DNA from: Talinum fruticosum
Taxonomy: Eukaryota > Streptophyta > Magnoliopsida > Caryophyllales > Talinaceae
Direction of reading: 5' to 3'
Assembly (NCBI GenBank): GCA_021018815.1
Contig: JAITYX010000118.1
Location: 124,001 to 188,000 of the forward strand
Length of the DNA stretch: 64,000 bases
Shown here: positions 60,141-64,000 of the stretch, in pieces
How positions within the stretch are numbered: position 1 is the stretch's first letter
Layout: each line of letters starts with the position of its first letter
Program-made: the position numbers and the translations under genes
Notes under the pieces: generated by a model
Seen by the model: the letters and a program-made list of their open reading frames with translations, nothing else
Database searches by the model: none
Told to the model about the DNA's origin: nothing

Positions 60141-60815
60141 GTAGATCGAAACTCTATCGAGGTATGATTGGATCTCTGCTGTATCTTACTTCCAGTAGGC
60201 TAGACATAATGTTTAGTGTATGTCCGTGTACAAGATTTCAAGCTAATCCAAAATAATCACATCTCATCTGTGGTGAAGAGAATTTTCAGATATCTTACAA
60301 GGACACGGAATCTAGGTCTATAGTACTCAAGAGACTCAAAACTTACTGTCACTTGGATACTCGGATGCTGACTATCGTTGGATACAAAGTTGATAGAAAC
60401 AGCACCTCAGGAGCTTGCCATTTTCCGGGTTAATCCCTTATATCTTGGCACTCAAAGAAGTAGAACTCAGTAGCTCTATCAACTGCTGAAGCTGAGTACA
60501 TTGTAGTTGGAGCATGTTGTGCTCAAATTCTATGGGTCAAACAACACTTGAGAGATCTTGGACTTTCATTCAAATCAATTCCAATAAAGTGTGACAATCA
60601 AAGTGCAATCAACATTACTAAGAATCCAGTTCAAGCACTCAAAGACAAAGCATATTGAGGTCGGGTATCATTTTCTAAGAGACCATTCCGAGAAAGGTGA
60701 TATTGAACTTGAATTCATTCTTATCAAACTTCAATTAGCTGATATCTTTACTAAGCCACTTAGTGAGGATCAGTTTTGCTTTATTAGGAATGAACTTGGC
60801 ATGATAAATACATGA
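60141..60815 (+). pseudogene. Copia-2 RNase H
   Basis: KRIFRYLTRTRNLGL near 60280, SRDSKLTV, and the C-terminal part at 60591-60815: KTKHIEVGYHFLRDHSEKGD and QLADIFTKPLSEDQFCFIRN. These are standard copia RNase H landmarks. The middle is frame-broken. The stop after LGMINT at 60813 is the end of pol. Confidence 0.88.
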
Positions 60816-61213
60816 TTATGTGCTTTTCTAAGTGAGTTATCTTGCATGATTATGTGTTAAATGTTTACGTGCTTTAATAACAATTAGTTCGATTGACCCG
60901 GTGATACTGAGCTATGAGTTATTGCTTGCTTATAGTTTCCGAGTGACTCAAAAACTTTATTGAATCGAGACTTAGTTCTTGAGAAAAATGGACATCAAAA
61001 TTTTGAAATCATCTCAAGATCAGTGGAGAATTTCGAAATTACTTTTAAAATCTCTCTTTTTCTCTCTCTTTCTTGCGTGTATCGATCGAGAGAACTAGCC
61101 ATTAGAAGACAAACACTGGAATTCTAACCATTGGAGAGTAGAATAGTCACACCGGTCGGAGGCGACCGTTGGAGAGTTGGGTTAGAACGAATACTAAAGG
61201 ACAACTCTTTCTC

Positions 61214-61220
61214 TATAAAT
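61214..61220 (+). promoter_or_regulatory. Internal TATA box ahead of the copia-2 extra gene
   Basis: CTCTATAAATAGCACCC, 245 bases before the extra gene's ATG, followed by a CT-rich leader as in plant 5' untranslated regions. The same arrangement exists in copia-1 (22724-22730, minus). Confidence 0.6.
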
Positions 61221-61458
61221 AGCACCCTTTTTCTTCATTTCACTACTTTACTCTCTACTCGCTCACACTCTCGCATACTAGCTCTCAAGCAAATTCGGTG
61301 TTCTCAAGCACGAACCTTCTTTCTCCAGCAAGCAAGAAACATCTCAAGTAAGCACCGAAAAGTCTCAGCTCTCCCTACTCTCTTTTTTTTTTTCTTCGAG
61401 CTATCTTCTCTCTCTCTCTCTCAAAGTTCAACTCCTCTCTTCTCAAAAATCCATAACC

Positions 61459-62815
61459 ATGCCTAAAAAGGTTCTCATCTAGATTTTCTTGGTTCCGCAA
61501 CCAAGAAGCCCCGAACCAAAAGCCAAGAGGGTCCTTCTAACCCCTCTAAAATCTTTGTCACCCAACATGTGACGTTGGATGACAAATTCTTCCCAACCGC
61601 AAAATTTTCGTGGTTGAACCACATCAAAACCACGAGGGTTTATAAGTTCCTCTATTTCAGCGAGTTTATCTACCCGGAACTCGTTTCGAGTTATATTCAA
61701 ATCTCTCTAGCTCGAGGGGATCCTCACCTCCGAGTTCAAGATGTCGTTGTTCGAATCAACGCTTCTCTCCTCCACTTGTTTATTCAAAGTCTCTTCTCTC
61801 TTTCTCAATAGCAACCCTATTCCATTCAACAAGGTTGATGATGAATTCTTCGAGAAATATGCCAAAGAAATCCCCGAGTCATGCAAAAACTTCTCCGTGA
61901 CTCGGATGAAGTCGAAGCTCTTCTTCTTTGTTTCCTGCTGATGAGAACCTTCTTCTCTCAGCCTTCGAGCAAAAAGAATCCAAATTCCAAGATTCTCAAG
62001 GCTCTTTTTGACATTCTAGAGGGCTATAAAGTAGACCTCTTCCTAACTATCATAGAGCAAATGGCCTCCATGCTAGCTTAGACAAAGAAATCCACCCCTC
62101 TTCCTTTTGGGGCTCTCCTCACCTTCATCTTCAAACAATTCAAAGTCCCACTCCCTCGGATCCCAAAGCGGTTTCGAGACTCCCATAGTAGTTGGCAAAA
62201 AGAGCCTCTCGGCTATGGATACCAGAAACCCAACCGGGTTTCTAGGTCCATAGCTTAGAACTAAGGCAACCTTCTTCTCCACCTCCGCCTCGGACTCAAA
62301 CTCCACTCTCTCTACCTCCTCCACCGGCGGTGCTTCTACCTCAGGTGCTTCTCACATTCTTTCTTCTGCTTTCTCTAACACAATGTTAGAAAAGCTCTTC
62401 TCTATGTCCACTTGAAATTAAGGACACTCTCCGGTCATTCAAGACTATTCTTCGATCAATGACCATCAACCAAAAGACCGCCTAGTCTCAAATCCGAGAG
62501 CAGACAAGACATTCTTCTTGAGATAAAGGCACTGGTAAAGGAGCAGAAGGAGTTGATTGAGCTCCTCCAAGAAAGGCGCTCCAAAGTAGCTCGGGACCCG
62601 GTCGGCTCGGACACATCGGAAGAGTCCTCGAGCCTCGCCAAATCTCCTTCCGGAGAGGCGGAAGAAGAAGAAGAAGAAGAGGTTGCGTTTGAAGAAGCTC
62701 CTTCGAGGAAAAGGAGGAAGGGGAGAAGGAAGAAGAAGTGAAGGAAGAAGAAGGAGAAGCAAGGGAAGAAGCCGAGGGACAAGGTGCTCCCGCCCTACAA
62801 CCAGAGTTGATTAGT
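61459..62815 (+). pseudogene. Extra gene downstream of pol in copia-2 (env-position ORF, function unknown)
   Basis: The counterpart of 20983-22488. ATG 61459 opens MPKKVLI and meets a stop, then TLDDKFFPTAKFSWLNHIKT and YFSEFIYPELVS (61569-61690) and VVVRINASLLH follow. SNPIPFNKVDDEFFEKYAKE (61800-61870), KILKALFDILEGYKVDLFLT (62000-62055), and LPFGALLTFIFKQFKVPLP in another frame (62102-62156) are shared in order with copia-1. The tail has KEQKELIELLQERRSK (coiled-coil-like), a Glu run (62660-62682) and the basic SRKRRKGRRKKK (62704-62739), which could be a nuclear signal. No membrane segment is seen. Function unknown. Confidence 0.65.
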
Positions 62816-63182
62816 TCCTTTTTGTATATATTTTCCGTGAATATGAATAAAGTTTCGTTCTTATTTCTATCTAAGCTTAACTCAACTCGGCTTTATGCTT
62901 ATATTCCGAGTTTCAATTTCTTAGTGTATCTTACTCTGGTATGTCTACTCATTTAGTTATCTTCGCTCCGATACAAGCAACATGCTAAGTTTGAATCATT
63001 TCATTTATGCGATATTCTATTCTTAGCTTTGATACAATCTAAGTCGAGTTAGCTCGATATAATCTAAGTCCGAATCACTTAAGTTATCTATCTGCAATCT
63101 TATTCTAAACTCATATAAGAATGAAAGCTACGGATTATTTCATTAATAAAGTTTTTATCTCGAGTATAGAATTCCTTTCATC
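62816..63182 (+). other. Copia-2 3' untranslated region
   Basis: AT-rich and without coding; ends in the purine tract. Confidence 0.5.
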
Positions 63183-63195
63183 AAAAAGGGGAGAT
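63183..63195 (+). promoter_or_regulatory. Copia-2 polypurine tract
   Basis: AAAAAGGGGAGAT directly before the 3' LTR; identical to copia-1. Confidence 0.88.
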
Positions 63196-64000
63196 TGAAG
63201 ACTTAGACCTTACATTTATATTATTATGAGTACTGTCAAGGAATCGGTATAAACCTCATCCCTTCGAGTTTTGATTACAAGTCATTCCGAGTTTTATAGA
63301 AACTTTTCCGAGTGTTTTAGGAACTTGTCTAAGTGTTACGAAACTATTGCATATGTGTTCATTCAATTCGACCGACTCGGAAAGCATACTCTTGTTCATC
63401 AATTTACTTTCATTGTTCTAAGTCACTCGGACATCACTCGGACATATCTCATGATAAAACAACCTCACTAACACTTTCAAACTAAGTTCGACTTTATATT
63501 CTAAGTTAAAGTGAATTACGAGTGTTAATTCAACTCTCTAAGTCAGCATGTTTTAATTGAAATATATTTGTCTAGATCAAGTACTCTTACTCGATATTCT
63601 CTGTCTAACTTGATCGTTCTCTAGACTGATTCGGATGGAATTTGTGTATAATGAATATTAGACTCGGAAAATTCCACTCTTCTAGGACTCGAGATAATTA
63701 TGCACTTAATTATCTTAATTAAATTATTATCTCGTGTCTAATCTTCGACAAAAGTATTTTATACTTTGAGAACCAAAATTGGTTTACTTTTGTAGGTTAT
63801 CTAAACAAGGTTATCCTACTTTTTGAATTACAAAAGTAACCTGGATTCAAGCTCGTCAATCACCGACGAGATAAGGCTTTTTCTACTTCGACCAAGGCCC
63901 AAATGTCTGTGTCGGGGTTATCTGTTTTCCAAAACTGAAAATCTTCAACGCTAAGCTCAACGGTGGTTTCCAACCTACTTTTCAAACACCACCGAGTGGA
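63196..64000 (+). repeat. Copia-2 3' LTR, first ~805 bases
   Basis: It starts TGAAGACTTAG and matches 52772 onward. The window ends inside it, before the TATA region. Confidence 0.93.

Larger units (their letters stand above)
52772..64000 (+). mobile_element. Copia-2: Sirevirus-like Ty1/copia element with extra gene (3' LTR cut by window end)
   Basis: LTR (52772-54297), primer site, gag, protease, integrase, reverse transcriptase/RNase H, extra gene, purine tract and 3' LTR (63196 onward) all lie on the plus strand. It sits in the Tork-like reverse transcriptase; the left target site would be GTTCT (52767-52771), and the right copy is outside the window. Compared with copia-1 it keeps the integrase but has a solo gypsy LTR between integrase and reverse transcriptase. 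Visible LTR parts are very alike, with differences concentrated at CGAG/CCGAG sites. Confidence 0.92.

Overview
This window is plant nuclear DNA, from an angiosperm and most likely a eudicot. It is made almost entirely of transposable elements nested inside one another, and I found no convincing host gene, tRNA or rRNA. The evidence for a plant is the mix of families: an Athila-like Ty3/gypsy element with a tRNA-Asp-type primer site, Sirevirus-like and Tork-like Ty1/copia elements, plant L1-type LINEs (DUF4283 ORF1, zf-RVT tail), a TTF/ZMYM1-type hAT relic, a CACTA end and small Helitron 3' ends. Nearly all coding regions carry stops and frameshifts, as expected of silent repeat-rich heterochromatin.

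Layout. 1-6315: a degenerate + strand LINE (LINE-1) whose ORF1 is split by a solo copia LTR (912-2442, TSD GATGG). 6316-8375: an AT-rich dispersed repeat (family X, copy 1), then a CACTA-like stretch. 8376-33175: a gypsy element with about 3.9-kb LTRs. Its right LTR holds a minus-strand copia element (copia-1, 18835-30255, TSD CTTGG), and copia-1's own 5' LTR holds a plus-strand solo LTR of the same family (28287-29806, TSD TTTTC). 33176-38290: CACTA end, Helitron 3' end, repeat X copy 2 and a hAT transposase relic. 38778-43865: a minus-strand Helitron piece split by a nearly full-length minus-strand LINE (LINE-2). 44633-48332: hAT scrap, inverted repeat X copy 3 and a plus-strand Helitron end. 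48341-49243: 3' fragment of a third LINE. 49244-52771: left part of a Tork-like copia element, cut in its reverse transcriptase by a plus-strand Sirevirus-like copia element (copia-2, 52772 to beyond the window). Copia-2 itself contains a solo gypsy-type LTR (57632-59114, TSD ACTTC).

The most interesting feature is shared by the two Sirevirus-like elements. Downstream of pol, where env-like genes sit in some Sireviruses, both carry a related extra open reading frame (20983-22488 minus; 61459-62815 plus). It has a conserved globular core and a charged, coiled-coil-like tail, and in both copies a TATAAAT box lies about 230-250 bases upstream of the ATG. This looks like an added gene with its own internal promoter rather than an envelope gene. 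Copia-1 has also lost its integrase through an apparently in-frame deletion. Other points are a hairpin-forming pair of opposed LTRs, a gypsy LTR that has captured a LINE tail, a cluster of GCACGGCCGTGC palindromes, and many one- or two-base differences at CGAG sites that may be consensus errors.
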